This document shows, one piece after another, positions 32,334-42,867 of a stretch of DNA of 64,000 nt. Where the stretch lies: NCBI GenBank assembly GCA_039545355.1, contig BCJJ01000008.1:1413004-1477003 (forward strand). The letters are read 5' to 3'. This DNA comes from Trichosporon coremiiforme. Its lineage: Eukaryota > Basidiomycota > Tremellomycetes > Trichosporonales > Trichosporonaceae. A model generated the notes under the pieces. That model had not been told where the DNA came from and did no database searches. It was given only the letters and a program-made list of their open reading frames with translations. A program made the position numbers and the translations under genes. Every line of letters starts with the position of its first letter. Within the stretch, counting starts at the first letter, position 1.

Positions 32334-33834
32334 ATGTCCGAGTCACCAAAGGATGTGCGCCTCGATGGCCTGCAGAAGGATAAGGTGCAGGGGCTTCCTC
32401 CCTGTGCATACTAGTAAGTTGACGTAGCTAGGGGGTCAAAGTCCGTGAGCTGACAGACAGCATTCGCGACTTTATCACCGAGGAAGAGGAGGAATATCTG
32501 CTGAGGAAGGTGAGTGTTGTCTTTTCCCATTCCTCGCACACCATTCAAGGGTTCGGCGAGTTACGCAGAGATTTTAAGCTCTGTAGATATCAGGGAGCTG
32601 GGTGTTTCGCTCGACTGCACTTTAGCGACCGGCCTTGGCCCGATAATCTTCCTGCCTCTCGCCCTTCCCTCCTTCGACGAGATTAGCGAGAGTGTCCTTT
32701 CATCCCTTGCCAGTTGTGAACGCCTTCATCACTCGGTAGCTTTGGTTATTATAGCCTCCTAGAGCTAACGTACAGATCAGCGAGACGCCGCAGCCGAAGT
32801 GGAAGACAGTGGGGAGCGGGCGACGGTGAGCTACGGCGTTCTATATCTCCAGCTGACAACCAGGTTGCAGTACTGGGGTACGTCCTTCCTATCACAGCTT
32901 CAATCTTGCTGTTGTTGAGCTGACGTTCAGGCGGAACCCTCAGCAAAAACGGCGTCCTGCTCCCCGAACCGATGCCCGAGTGGTTGAACTCGTGAGTGGC
33001 CATTCGCTGCGATAGCTGGTGTGGTCCTTCGCGTGAGTTGACATCAGGCGCGACATCACGGAGCGCATTGACTCGTTACTCGACGACGCAGCCGGATTCA
33101 GCGGCGGAGAACATGCGCTCGGCATCAACCAGGTCCTCATTAACGAGTATGCGCCTGGGCAGGGGATTGCAGTGAGTCTTCTTGTCTTCCCTCAGTGTCC
33201 TCCACCCGTCTCCACTACTTCTTCGTCTTCCCGCTTCATAAATCCTTTCCAAGGCTGACTTAAGCCTCACGAAGATGGTCCCGCCTTCTCCCCGCTCGTA
33301 ACGACGTTATCCCTCGGCTCCGCGACCGTTCTCGACCTGCACCACTACGTCCGCCCCGACGCTCCGTCACCGCCCATGATCGCCTCCGAGGACAGCGAGA
33401 GCGGCCGCGCCATTGCTGCCGTACCGTTAGGCCACGTTTTGCTCGAGCGACGGTCCTTATTCGTGCTGACTGGGACGCTGTACCAGAGCCACCTACACGG
33501 CATCGCGGCGAGAACAGAGGATTGGGTGCGCGCGCCGCAGACCGAGCCGCCGTCCGACATCACCACCACCACTACCACCACCAACGAGGCTAACAGCGCA
33601 GCGGCCCATATTGAGAAGAAGGATGAAGAGAAGGCAGGGGAGACCCAGCCCGGCGCTTCCGTTATCATCGCGAACGCGGATCTGCTCGGCCCGATACCGA
33701 AGGCGCTTGCTTCCACGCCCGACGGCCTCAAGTACGAGCGCGAGACGAGGGTCAGCCTCACGTTCCGACACGCGAAGAAGGTGCTGAAGGGAGGAAAGTT
33801 TAGCATGCTTGGTGGCGCGCTGAGGAGGACGTAG
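32334..33834 (+). CDS. ALKBH6-like 2-oxoglutarate/Fe(II) dioxygenase
   Basis: Seven exons: 32334-32413, 32461-32509, 32776-32825, 32864-32877, 32931-32991, 33048-33171 and 33265-33834, giving 315 residues. The match to ALKBH6 is close: 'AYYIRDFITEEEEEYLLRK' at the start, 'PKWKTVGSGRRLQYWGG', 'VLINEYAPGQGIAPHEDGPAF' with the iron-binding HxD, 'TLSLGSATVLDLHHY', 'RRSLFVLTG', 'LHGIA' with the distal His, and 'RVSLTFR' with the Arg that binds 2-oxoglutarate. An insert of about 60 residues rich in Thr and acidic residues precedes that last motif. AlkB-family enzymes oxidatively demethylate nucleic acids; the ALKBH6 substrate is poorly defined. Intron 2 (266 bases) is unusually long here; exon 4 is 14 bases. 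Confidence 0.9.
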
Positions 33835-36788
33835 AGCATGCATGGCGCTTCACTGAAAGAGAGCCTCATCATACGGGAGGGGTGACGGTACTGACTAATC
33901 TGCGACGGATACTGCCAACCCACAGCAGGTGTTGTCGATCATTCTTGAGTGCGCTGATTTTGCGGATTGACGGCCATCCTCAACTGGTGTCGGAGGCGAG
34001 CTAAATCCAACATGAGAGGTTAGCGGCCAAGACAGGCATATCTAATGATCACCTCGTGCCCTCGATCTTCAGACCGTGGCCGCTCTAGGCAGGGTCGATC
34101 CGATCGCCTACCACGCTGCCACTTCTCTCACGGGCCAGCCGCCGGCAACATTCCTCGGCACGCGCTAGCGGGGACGAGCCTGGCCACGGTCTTCACCATT
34201 CCTCATTCCATCGATTCGAACGATTTTAGTGATTTTGCGCGGATTACCACACCACCCGGCCACCTTCCCCCCTCACCTCTTCTTTCTGCTGTCCTCTTCG
34301 TCAGCGGCGACCTCGATGTTCTCGGGAATGCAAAAACTGACCACTGACAGGATCGAACTGCCGACCTCCGCATCACTAATCAGCAGACTGCTTATTAGTA
34401 CGATGCTCTAACCAGCTGAGCTAAGCGGCCGATGGTAAAGTACGCTGAGGGCGCAGAGTCGGCAGCGGCGGGGCGCGTGCGAGGGTGGGAGGCGAGGAAT
34501 CAACGTTCCATCGAATCCAATCATTTAACATGATTTTCCAGCAGTTACGCCAGAATGCCGCAAAAGAACCTCTTTGGACCGTCCGTACGTCCGTGCCTCT
34601 GGTATGTAAACGGCTGGCTGCTTCATGGGCGACCCTTCACGGATCAGTCAGACCTGCGACTCTAGCCCTTCTGACAGGCTCGAGATGAATCATACCCTCC
34701 CACATTGTAAGACTCCCCAATCGGTCTACGAACAGATCGGCCGCCGATCTGGTCTCGACTATCGGATCGAAATCGACTCCAGCGTGAGAACCGCGATAAC
34801 CGATCTTTGGATAGAGGCATGGCGGATCTACCAGAACGCGGGTGTGGGATCTCCCCACGGTCGCCTTCCGCCTCCGTCGGGCACCAGCTCTATCCCGTCT
34901 CATAACGGGGATATGGGGATTGCAGAGGGAGCGGAGGATGCGGAGCACCATCAGGCGATCAAGACTACGGTCGGAGACGGATGAGCGGAATGGGGGCGGT
35001 CGCATAGTCGCACGTGAGATCTGATCCGTGCGCTCCCATTGTTCTAGCCCTCGAGGTGCAAGGTTACATGGTTTGTCTGTATGGGCTGTCACGCTGCTGT
35101 GCTCTGAGTCAGACTTGTGGCGTGCGCGAGTTGCCGGCGGATTCACGAGACAATGAGAACTGAGTCTAGAACGAGGGATCGCATGGACCAGCTCCGACTA
35201 GCTGTATGATGGTGATGAGTACGGTGGGTGGCGACCTTGCTGCGAGGCGCCGTCGACCTGCGATCCTGCGAGTTGGTTCCAGTGTCCGGTATGCTGTACC
35301 AGGCACACGTAAGGTAGCATTCCTCGATATCAGTGTGCAGTGTCTGGACCAGGGCCCATGGCATCATGTGCTCCATGCGCGCCCCGCGGGGCATGCGGAT
35401 CGGTCGGGTACGCCCCGCTCGCGTTGAGTGAGAGTGACTAAGCTGTATCAGTGGGGAACGCTGGGTCAGCTGGCATGGCGGGCAATGCCGGACAGCCAGG
35501 CGGGCCTGGCGGCAAGCGGGCAAACTCACATCCGTAAGCGAGTCAACGGTCGAGAACGCTGAGAAGAGATCGCTCGCCCTTGACTCGCAGCTTGGCACAG
35601 ATGCAGAGCGCGTATGGTGACACGGCTCGTCTGTGCGCGCGCTGACGAACGCACGGCACTTCTGAAACACCAGTGAAGGAGGATCCCACGCACGGGCGCC
35701 GGGCTGTACCTTGTATCACTCGGAGCAGATCAGAAGAGCTCGGAGGTCGAGAAGAGTGCGTGCGCCTCGGTGCCACGTGCAGGACCTAGTCTCGATGTTG
35801 CTGAATGGCCTGGCTGCGTCGAGAACCTGGGCATGCTGGGCTGCACTAGCACACTGATGATGGTGACTGACATTGAGGAAGTGTAATGCAGGGCGAAGGG
35901 AAATTACCCGATCGATCGACGCGACAGGCGAGCGTGCAGACCGTGCCGGACCAAGGCCTCAAACCGTGGGCCGAGGGCCAGGCCCTTAGCGCCGCCCGCG
36001 CCAGCGTGCCTCGTGCCCTCCTCCCTGGCTTGCTGGCTGGCGCCTTGGCGCTCAGCCCGGCTGGCTGACCCATCAGACTCGGGGGTGGTCGTCGAGCGGC
36101 AGGGTCCAGACACAACGCTGGCCACTGACGCTCTGGCTGGCGGCCAGGCGCGCACAGTGGTAGGAGGGTGACGTAAATACCGTGGTCCTGGTCACCACCT
36201 CACCACTCATCGCTCCCTGGCGACGAGGTGCTCCTGCGCTCCCACCCACTCCTACCTACTCCCGCACGAGACCGATCTTGCATCTTGCCCACGCGCCCAC
36301 ACAGAGCACTCGCATGCACGCACCACACGACCGGGCAGGAACGCACTGCGTGAATTGCTGATTCACCCCGTACCACAGAACAGAAGACCGTCGCCAGCTC
36401 TCTTGCCCGCTCGCACCCCTGACCAACTTGGGCACTGAGGGATCTCCTGATCTCATCTTGTCCAGAACGAGTCCTGATTCCGGCGTCGGAACCATAATCT
36501 CTGACAGCGCTGTGCCGCAGCCGCGTCCACCACCCCAGCACCCAGCGCTAGCTGACCCCATTCCCCTTCATTCATTATTAACGCGCCGCATCATCATCAT
36601 CATCTCAAAGTCCCAACCTCATCATTCCTCATCGTCATATCCCTGCTAGTCTCTGATCTGATCTAGCTAGCACCTCCTCTCCTCACTCCACGACGAGACT
36701 GACTCGACCCCGATCTCGCTCTCAACGACTCGCGCTCATCGCAGCTTTCCTTGCCGTCGCCGTCTTCACGCTCACCACCCTTGTCGAC
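33835..36788. other. Gene-poor stretch containing tRNA-Ile
   Basis: Apart from the tRNA at 34338-34430, I find no supported gene in nearly 3 kb. Open frames are short, overlap on both strands and lack the codon bias of the real genes. The last ~130 bases are in frame with the next gene and encode a hydrophobic leader (see findings). Confidence 0.5.
34338..34430 (-). tRNA. tRNA-Ile(AAT) with 19-base intron
   Basis: Cloverleaf by hand. The acceptor is GGCCGCT with AGTGGTC (two G-U pairs) and discriminator A. The D arm is GCTCAGCTGGTTAGAGC. The anticodon stem is TCGTA with TGCGG, the loop is CTAATA-A with anticodon AAT, and a 19-base intron lies one base after the anticodon. The T arm is GGCAG-TTCGATC-CTGTC. 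A run of T on the minus strand follows as terminator. Confidence 0.92.
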
Positions 36789-38802
36789 ATGCCGTCCTTT
36801 AGCGCGCTCAAGAACAAGCTGCAGGGCGTGCTCTCGGACGAGAGGGCCCCTCCCCCAGTCCCCGACAACAAGCCCATGAACAACGCCCCCGGCACCTCCA
36901 TCCCCATGGCGGACGACGACTGCGAGTGTCCCCCCTCCGGGGGCGGCAGCAAAGTCCTCGGCGTCCCCAAGTACCCCGACCTGCCGCTGCTGCCGACGGC
37001 GCACGAGCCCCTCAACAACAAGGCCGTCGAGCGCCTCAAGGCCCTCTGCGACAAGGCGACTAAGGGCGGCGAGACGTACACCATCACCAACTCGCCCATC
37101 ACCTGCCCCGTCGGCAAGCACTACCTCTACACCCTCAAGCCATACTGGTGGGAGACCAAGCCGGGATGCTGGGGTGAGTCCGCGAAGGCGTCGCACGCGC
37201 CAGGCTGTATTCCACCTCACGTAGCTGACAATATCAGAGCAGCGCGACGGACAGAGGAACCCTCGTGAGTACCACCGCTCACATTAAGAGTGCTGCAGAA
37301 AGTCTTGAGACCGCAGCTCACTTGCGACAATGAGGACCTAACAACAGTGTGTGACAAGCCGCAGGGCCAGAAGCAGCTCCAGGCCTTTGCCCAGACGATC
37401 TACCACATCGCCTACGGATGCAAGTACATCGGCGACCAGAGCTATAAGGATTACGCCGACAAGCTCATCAACGTCTTCTTCCTCGACCCCGAGACCCGCA
37501 TGGACCCTGCCGTCAAGTACGCGCAGAGCAAGCCCGGCGCGGCCCCAGACGGAAACGAGCTCTTCGTTGTGGCTGTGAGTAGTTTCTGTCGTCCTCCCTC
37601 CACCCCTCTCCCTGTATCTCGGTCCGGTGTCCGGCGCCAAGTGATTCTTGAATTGGTCTGGTCATTGCTCGGGCGGTCCAGCCCCTTCTGGAGGGTCTGG
37701 AAAGTCTTGCCCGCATGCCCCTGCGCGACCGGCATAGCATTGCCCTTCGACGAGACAACCCAGACCAGAGTCCAAGAGCGTGGTACCACGCGGTGCGCTT
37801 AGCCGAGCGAGCCGCGCGGGCGCGGCCAAGATCCTGCCGTTTCGCGGCATTCTTGCGTGCGCCCGGCTCGCATTGTCTGGCCGTGAGGGTGTCTGTGCCA
37901 AGATCCACCAGTCCGCATAGACTCGAGTTGGAGAATTGGAGAGTGGCAACGGACTGCGGTCCGGATTTGGCTGTCCGTCGGGCATGTCCGTCGCCACTCC
38001 CATGGTCTGCGCCACTCCACTCAACCTCGATCTTCGCGACGTGGCTGGGTTCAGAGTTGAGACTGGCCTTGGAGCTCACCTCAACAAGCTGCATAAGAGA
38101 AGGGATGAGTTGACAACCAGGACCGTTACATGATTCTCGTGTCGCAGGCGCTGCGTCAGGTGCCGTGCGAGAAGTACGACGGCGTCCTCCGCGACTGGTT
38201 CAAGCAGCACGCCGATTTCTTCATGAACAGCCCGCAGGGCAAGAGCGCGGCGACGTACCCGAACAATGTGGGCATGTGGTATGCCGCTGGAGTGAGTGTC
38301 TCCTTCGGTCTCTCTTACTCCCTCCTCCACCAGTTTCGGCTGCGGACATCTTAACTGACCTCAGCTCGCGACGCACCTCGCGTACGCCGATCCGGCCCAG
38401 GCGACGACGTACGCGCGCCAGGCGATGAAGGAGCAGATGACGCGCACGCCGTCCGAGTTCTTTGCGCACGAGCTCAAGCGCACGCGCCCGCGGCACTACG
38501 TCCTCTTCGCCCTCGAGGCTATCTTCATCCTGGCGGGCGAGATCAGCGGCAACCCGTCCCAGCCCCCGCCGCCCGAGGTGTGCAATTGGCTCGCGAGCTT
38601 GCTGCAGTACGCGCGCTCTGTTCGTCCCGGAGCTATGGAGGCCGAGCGCGAGGCGGACAAGCGGTACCAGCCTGAGATCGCTTGGTTCGACCGCCAGCTC
38701 GCGCGCTGGACGGGCAAGGAGGTCACCGAGGCAGACCCCGACGGAAGCGGATGGGAGGGAGGGTGGAACCAGAAGAGCAAGCTTGCGTGGCAGATGATCT
38801 AA
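36789..38802 (+). CDS. Alginate-lyase-fold (PF05426-like) protein
   Basis: Exons 36789-37173, 37238-37264, 37348-37574, 38121-38291 and 38365-38802 give 415 residues from the first ATG. Family landmarks are 'GKHYLYTLKPYWW', the spliced 'CWEQRDGQRNP' (the DGxRNP block of the family), 'FFLDPETRMDPAVKYAQ', 'ADRYMILVSQAL' and 'NVGMWYAAGLATHLAY'. The family cleaves uronate-containing polysaccharides in bacteria; in fungi the substrate is unknown, and cell-wall or capsule polysaccharide is only a guess. In-frame sequence immediately upstream of the ATG encodes a run of about 19 hydrophobic residues, so the true N-terminus probably includes a secretory leader from an earlier start. Intron 3 is 546 bases. 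The acceptor of exon 3 could alternatively be about 30 bases earlier. Confidence 0.8.
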
Positions 38803-39604
38803 GCGGCGCCAGCGAGCCCATCAGCCTGCCTGCCATCGCCGAATCATCATGCCGACGAGCCAGCAAGCCTGAGCGGCCGGTCGAGCTTCCGACCACCCCA
38901 TCGAACCCAGCAGTCCCATCCTACGACCTCGCAATACCACACCCACAAAAGTCAACCCGCCGCTCCCTGCAGGCAGCGGGGCAGGCTGCATGTGCAGTCC
39001 CGTGCAGTTCCGGACCTCACAGTGCATAGATGACACCACATTTTCATCACCCAGCTATCGGCGATTTAGGCGCCCATCTATTGTTCCGTTTACGTAGTAC
39101 CAGTATACATACATGGCCCCGCGCCTACATGCGCGCCGCCGATCTCTCTCATGCATGTGTGATTCCACGTACAGCTGCATTGTTCCTTTCCTCCACTCCT
39201 GCTCTGTGGTCGCTTGCAGGCTGGAGAGTGGACGTCAGAAGTGGAGGTCTAGAGCTCGGTGGCAATGATCACGTGACAATAAGGATTCTCCGAAATAGCC
39301 GAGGGTTATGGCTGCCTCCGCTTCGTCTCGCGTGTGCGGTCAGGGCGGGCGGGGCTCGGAGGTACGGCGGCGCAGGACTTGTTCAGAAAAGTCAAGTCGA
39401 GCCGCTTGCTTGAGTTGTTGGTGCACACCTTCTAATCTCGATACCATCTCGATACCTCCCGCCCGAGCTCCTCGCGTCGACCATCCCTTCTTCGTTTCCA
39501 GCTCCCCGACCCGAAACAGACCGGCAAGTGCATCCCGCAGTGCACACGAGTAGCGACTAGTTTTCCCCTTCCCCCGACCTCCACCACCTCTTACCTCGAT
39601 CATC
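38803..39604. other. Intergenic, promoter side of PAM16
   Basis: No coding signal seen. It contains the 3' flank of the alginate-lyase-like gene and a pyrimidine-rich leader before the PAM16 start. Confidence 0.5.
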
Positions 39605-40793
39605 ATGGTGAGTCCGCCGCCGGGCGTTGGGACCTTGGAGGAAGAGATGGAGGAATGGGATGCTGGAATTGGGACCCCGAAGGACGCGGAGGCAGTGGAG
39701 ACGCAATGATCGCGGACATTGTCACCTCCGCTCGAGGTGTATCGAGTGCCGAACTGCGATTGCGCCGACCGACGCTTGTCCGTTCTGCCCCTCCGCGGTG
39801 GCTTGTCTGTCATTGCCAACTCTAGGTATCTCTGCAAGCGGCGAGAACAGACCCGGAGTGATGCAAGCGGACGGACCAAGGATCGGGCGGGCAACATCCG
39901 CCTAAAGCGTAACCGGATCACCGTGGAGCTCGCCCTGTCGAAGGCAAGCGAGACAAACTCCGTTACTTCCAGCACAATGTCTCTCCTAGCGCGCCCAACC
40001 AGCCTTTCTCCAGTTTCCAGCGCGCCCACTAGCTCCCCTCGTGCATGCAGAGCTGACCCCAGTCTGCCCCCCGCGCGATCGCGGAGCTCGTCACGAGCAG
40101 CATCAGGATATTCGGCAAGGCGATGGCTGCTGCCGGAAAACAAGCGGCGAGGAACGCGCGGCACAAGCCCGACGCCGTCGCTGAGGCGTCCTCGGGAGGC
40201 GGCCGCTCCCGCTCCAAGGTCACGAGCCAGCTGGGCATGAGCCTGGAGGAGGCGCACCTTATCCTCAACACGAAGAAGACGGACAACATGGAGACGATCA
40301 TGGCGGTGAGTACGCGCGGCTTCTGTCCCGAAGGAACAGGAGCCGAGGGTCCGGACGAACCGGCTGCCGCCGAGCCGCTGTTCCGCACAGCGGCGAGGAC
40401 ATGCAGCTTTGTTTCGGGTCAAAAGATGTCACAGTTGCCATCTTGAACTCAGCCGCGACTGGCCAAGCTTTCAACAATCTGGACAGAGCTGACAGGCAGA
40501 ACTACGAGCGCATCTTCAAGGCGAACTCTCCGCCCGAGGCGCCGAAGCCTCCCCCGGCGGTCAAGGAGGCTGTCGGCGCGGCGGCCCAGGCGGCGGCTGC
40601 TCAGGCGGCGCGCGCGGCCAAGAAGGCGCCCAAGGGCCCCACGCACAGCCACTACCTCCAGAGCAAGGTGTACCGCGCGCTCGAGAGGATAAAGGCCGAG
40701 GCTGCGGCCGCGGAGGGTGCTGCTGCTGAGGCGGCCGCGGAGGGTGCCGCCAAGGTCGAGGCCAAGGCTGGGGAGGGTGCGAAGAAGGAGTAG
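39605..40793 (+). CDS. PAM16: PAM16/TIM16, mitochondrial presequence-translocase motor subunit
   Basis: Exon 1 is the ATG alone (39605-39607), followed at once by GTGAGT; exons 2 and 3 are 40063-40305 and 40500-40793, giving 179 residues. The mature start 'MSAPRAIAELVTSSIRIFGKAMAAAGKQA' matches the Pam16 N-terminus. The J-like domain follows: 'GMSLEEAHLILNTKKTDNMETIMANYERIFKAN', then 'HSHYLQSKVYRALERI', equivalent to the 'GSFYLQSKVxRAKERL' end of the family. As expected, it has no HPD triad; Pam16 holds Pam18 and damps Hsp70 stimulation at the TIM23 motor on the matrix side. An Ala-rich insert and an Ala/Glu-rich C-terminal extension make it longer than yeast Pam16. Introns are long for the region (455 and 194 bases). 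Confidence 0.93.
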
Positions 40794-41249
40794 AGCCACA
40801 TCTAGACATGCATTGCATTCACATCTCTGCGTCTAGGAGCGGGTGCGCACAGCGCGGAATCGAATGACAACCTGCGACTGGCAGTTCGTAGGCGTCATCA
40901 CACTGCTGGAGGAACGAGGGCTGATCTCCCCAGCTCCTCAGAGAGGACACTGACGGCAGATGCAATGGGAGCTCGTCCATAGCGATGACCCCGGCGCTCG
41001 AACACTTCGCAGTTGGACCACCCAGCTTCTGCTTGCTCGCAACAGCCTACGACGGAGAGAGCTGAGAGAGCTCATCACACGGAAACCTCGCCACTCCATC
41101 CGGCACCCAGGGCACCCACCCTAAACAGCATTCCCCCTTATTGTTGTCCTCTAGACTCACCACAGCTATCTCCCAGATCGCCAGAGCGAATAGACTCCTT
41201 TCCAATAACCCAGTTGGCAAACTCCTGCCTCTACCCCGGCCGCCTCGCG

Positions 41250-41540
41250 CCTCTCTCGTCCAGAAACAGGACGTTCTCGTGGTGTAGTGGTTATCATACT
41301 CTCTTAGGGTGATCTAACATCTTGAGCTTTGCCTCCAACTCCTCTTGAGGAGCGATTGGGAGTGGCCCCGGGTTCAAATCCCGGCGAGGACCTTTTTGGC
41401 TTCTTCCTGAGTTCCTATGCACTGGGGCGTCATTGGGAGCGAAGGAGGACGGTCGTTGGACGAATGGGAAGGGTATAGGGGCCGTGGAGACGGTCGTGGG
41501 TGGAATTTCGGGTGGAGGTGGAGGTCGAGTGGAGGCTGTG
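41250..41540 (+). repeat. Diverged duplication around tRNA-Pro (copy 2)
   Basis: Inverted partner of 28950-29235. The tRNA gene and the bases touching it (GGAC before, CTTTTTGGC after) are identical; blocks further out are shared but diverged. Confidence 0.6.
41273..41392 (+). tRNA. tRNA-Pro(AGG) with 47-base intron, copy 2
   Basis: Same cloverleaf as the copy at 29090-29209. The anticodon AGG is at 41306-41308, the intron is 41310-41356, and a T-run terminator is at 41393-41397. Confidence 0.93.
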
Positions 41541-41697
41541 CCTGGATCTGACCACTAAAGAGTCACAGAGTGAAGAGCGATGGTCAAGGAGGTAGGGGGG
41601 TCACAGGTGCATTGTCTACGGGCTATTAATACTCGACAAGAACTAAACGCAAACTATAATCTCAGAAACAAAAAACACTGATGGCAGCTCCCCCTTC

Positions 41698-42867
41698 TCA
41701 CTGCGGCACCGGCTCGAAAACAACTCCGTCGCCCGAGTCGATCACGAAGCGCATCATCTGCGGCCCGATGGCACGGTTCAGCTCAGTCAGGGTCGTGAAG
41801 CGGACCGGGGGGCGGAGGGCAGACAGCCTTCCGCTGAGGGGGAGGGGCATGTCCCACATACCGAATCGGGCCCAGGTATGGCACACGCTGAGGCAGGACG
41901 AGAGTAGTTGGCGCGTGGGGAGGAGGTCGGGGTCGAAGCCTTGGGATCGGAACGCCTCGTCGCGGCCAGGTTGCCAGGGAGGCGGAGAGGTGGGCATCGT
42001 GCTGCCGGAACCTTCGGACGAGTTGTGGGGTGTGATGACGACTCGACGGAGATCGTACGGATAACCGGAACTGTAATTCTCGAGTGCGGCGTTGACGAAC
42101 TGGGCGACGCTGGCGACGTATCTCGACGCCGCGTCCTGGTCATTGTCGTACTCGAAGTCGCTGGGCGTGGCATTGTGCTCGGGCAACGCAGTGTCGCCGT
42201 CCTGGATCACGATGCTGAGCGTCTGCCAAGCACGCAAGTGCGGGAGTACTGGCGACGTGCACGCGAGCACAAACCAGAGGCTCATTTGGGACATGGACCA
42301 TGGCGTCTGGACCTGGAACAGGAGCACGACATGCCGCACGCTCGAAGGCACGGGGGACGGGTAGAACTGCCGGAGCTGTTCGCGGGCCATCTCGTAGCTT
42401 CCCACAGTGATGCGGATGACGACGATGGGCGAGTCGCAGTACCACAGCAGTCGGGCAGCAGTGCCGTGGAGCACGCACACCTCCGTCGCGAACAGATAGC
42501 AGTCGCCCCGGAAGGGTGGCTGGGGGTGGGACAGTACGCGCAGGCCGAGGGGTCGAAGAGGGAGCTGGTACTACCAAACTCCGGCGAGACGGATGTCGAG
42601 CAGGGCGGGGTACCCGGCTTCACCGGGGAGAGAAGCGCGGGCGACGGGCCGTCCACGGTAGCTACCGAGGTCGCGGAGTCCGCGCTCGTCGACAACAGCA
42701 TGATACTAAATGCGGTCAATGTGGTCGCGGAACTCACGACAGACGCCGCGCAGCCGGGACATATTGCGCATGTTGCCGTCTGCAACCGCATATGCCAATA
42801 CGGAGTCGAAGATGTGAGGGAAGAGGTCAGCGTCGAGCATCGGTAGAGCGGCGTCAGGCGTGGACAT
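41698..42867 (-). pseudogene. F-box-like gene interrupted by two in-frame TAG codons
   Basis: From the ATG at 42867 one frame runs to a stop at 41698 with protein-like sequence throughout, except for TAG at 42708-42706 and TAG at 42573-42571. The N-terminus ('LDADLFPHIFDSVLAYAVADGNMRNMSRLRGVCREFRDHIDRI') has the spacing of an F-box. The rest contains 'VVIRITVGSYEMAREQLRQFY', 'SSVRHVVLLFQVQTPW' and 'DLRRVVITPHNSS'. Both stops fall where CAG would fit, one C-to-T change each. A candidate 32-base intron (GTGAGT to TTTAG) would remove the first stop but shifts the frame into another stop, so splicing does not simply rescue it. Either a young pseudogene, a mis-modelled gene with unusual introns, or stop-codon readthrough. 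F-box proteins of this type are probably an expanded family in these yeasts. Confidence 0.55.

Noticed and set aside
37715..38113. Possible gene nested inside the long intron of the alginate-lyase-like gene
   Set aside because: Open frames on both strands but no domain, leader or splice support.
41908..42846. 312-codon plus-strand frame opposite the F-box-like pseudogene
   Set aside because: Reads as low-complexity Gly/Val/Arg sequence typical of shadows; considered because the F-box frame has stops, but it shows no domain.
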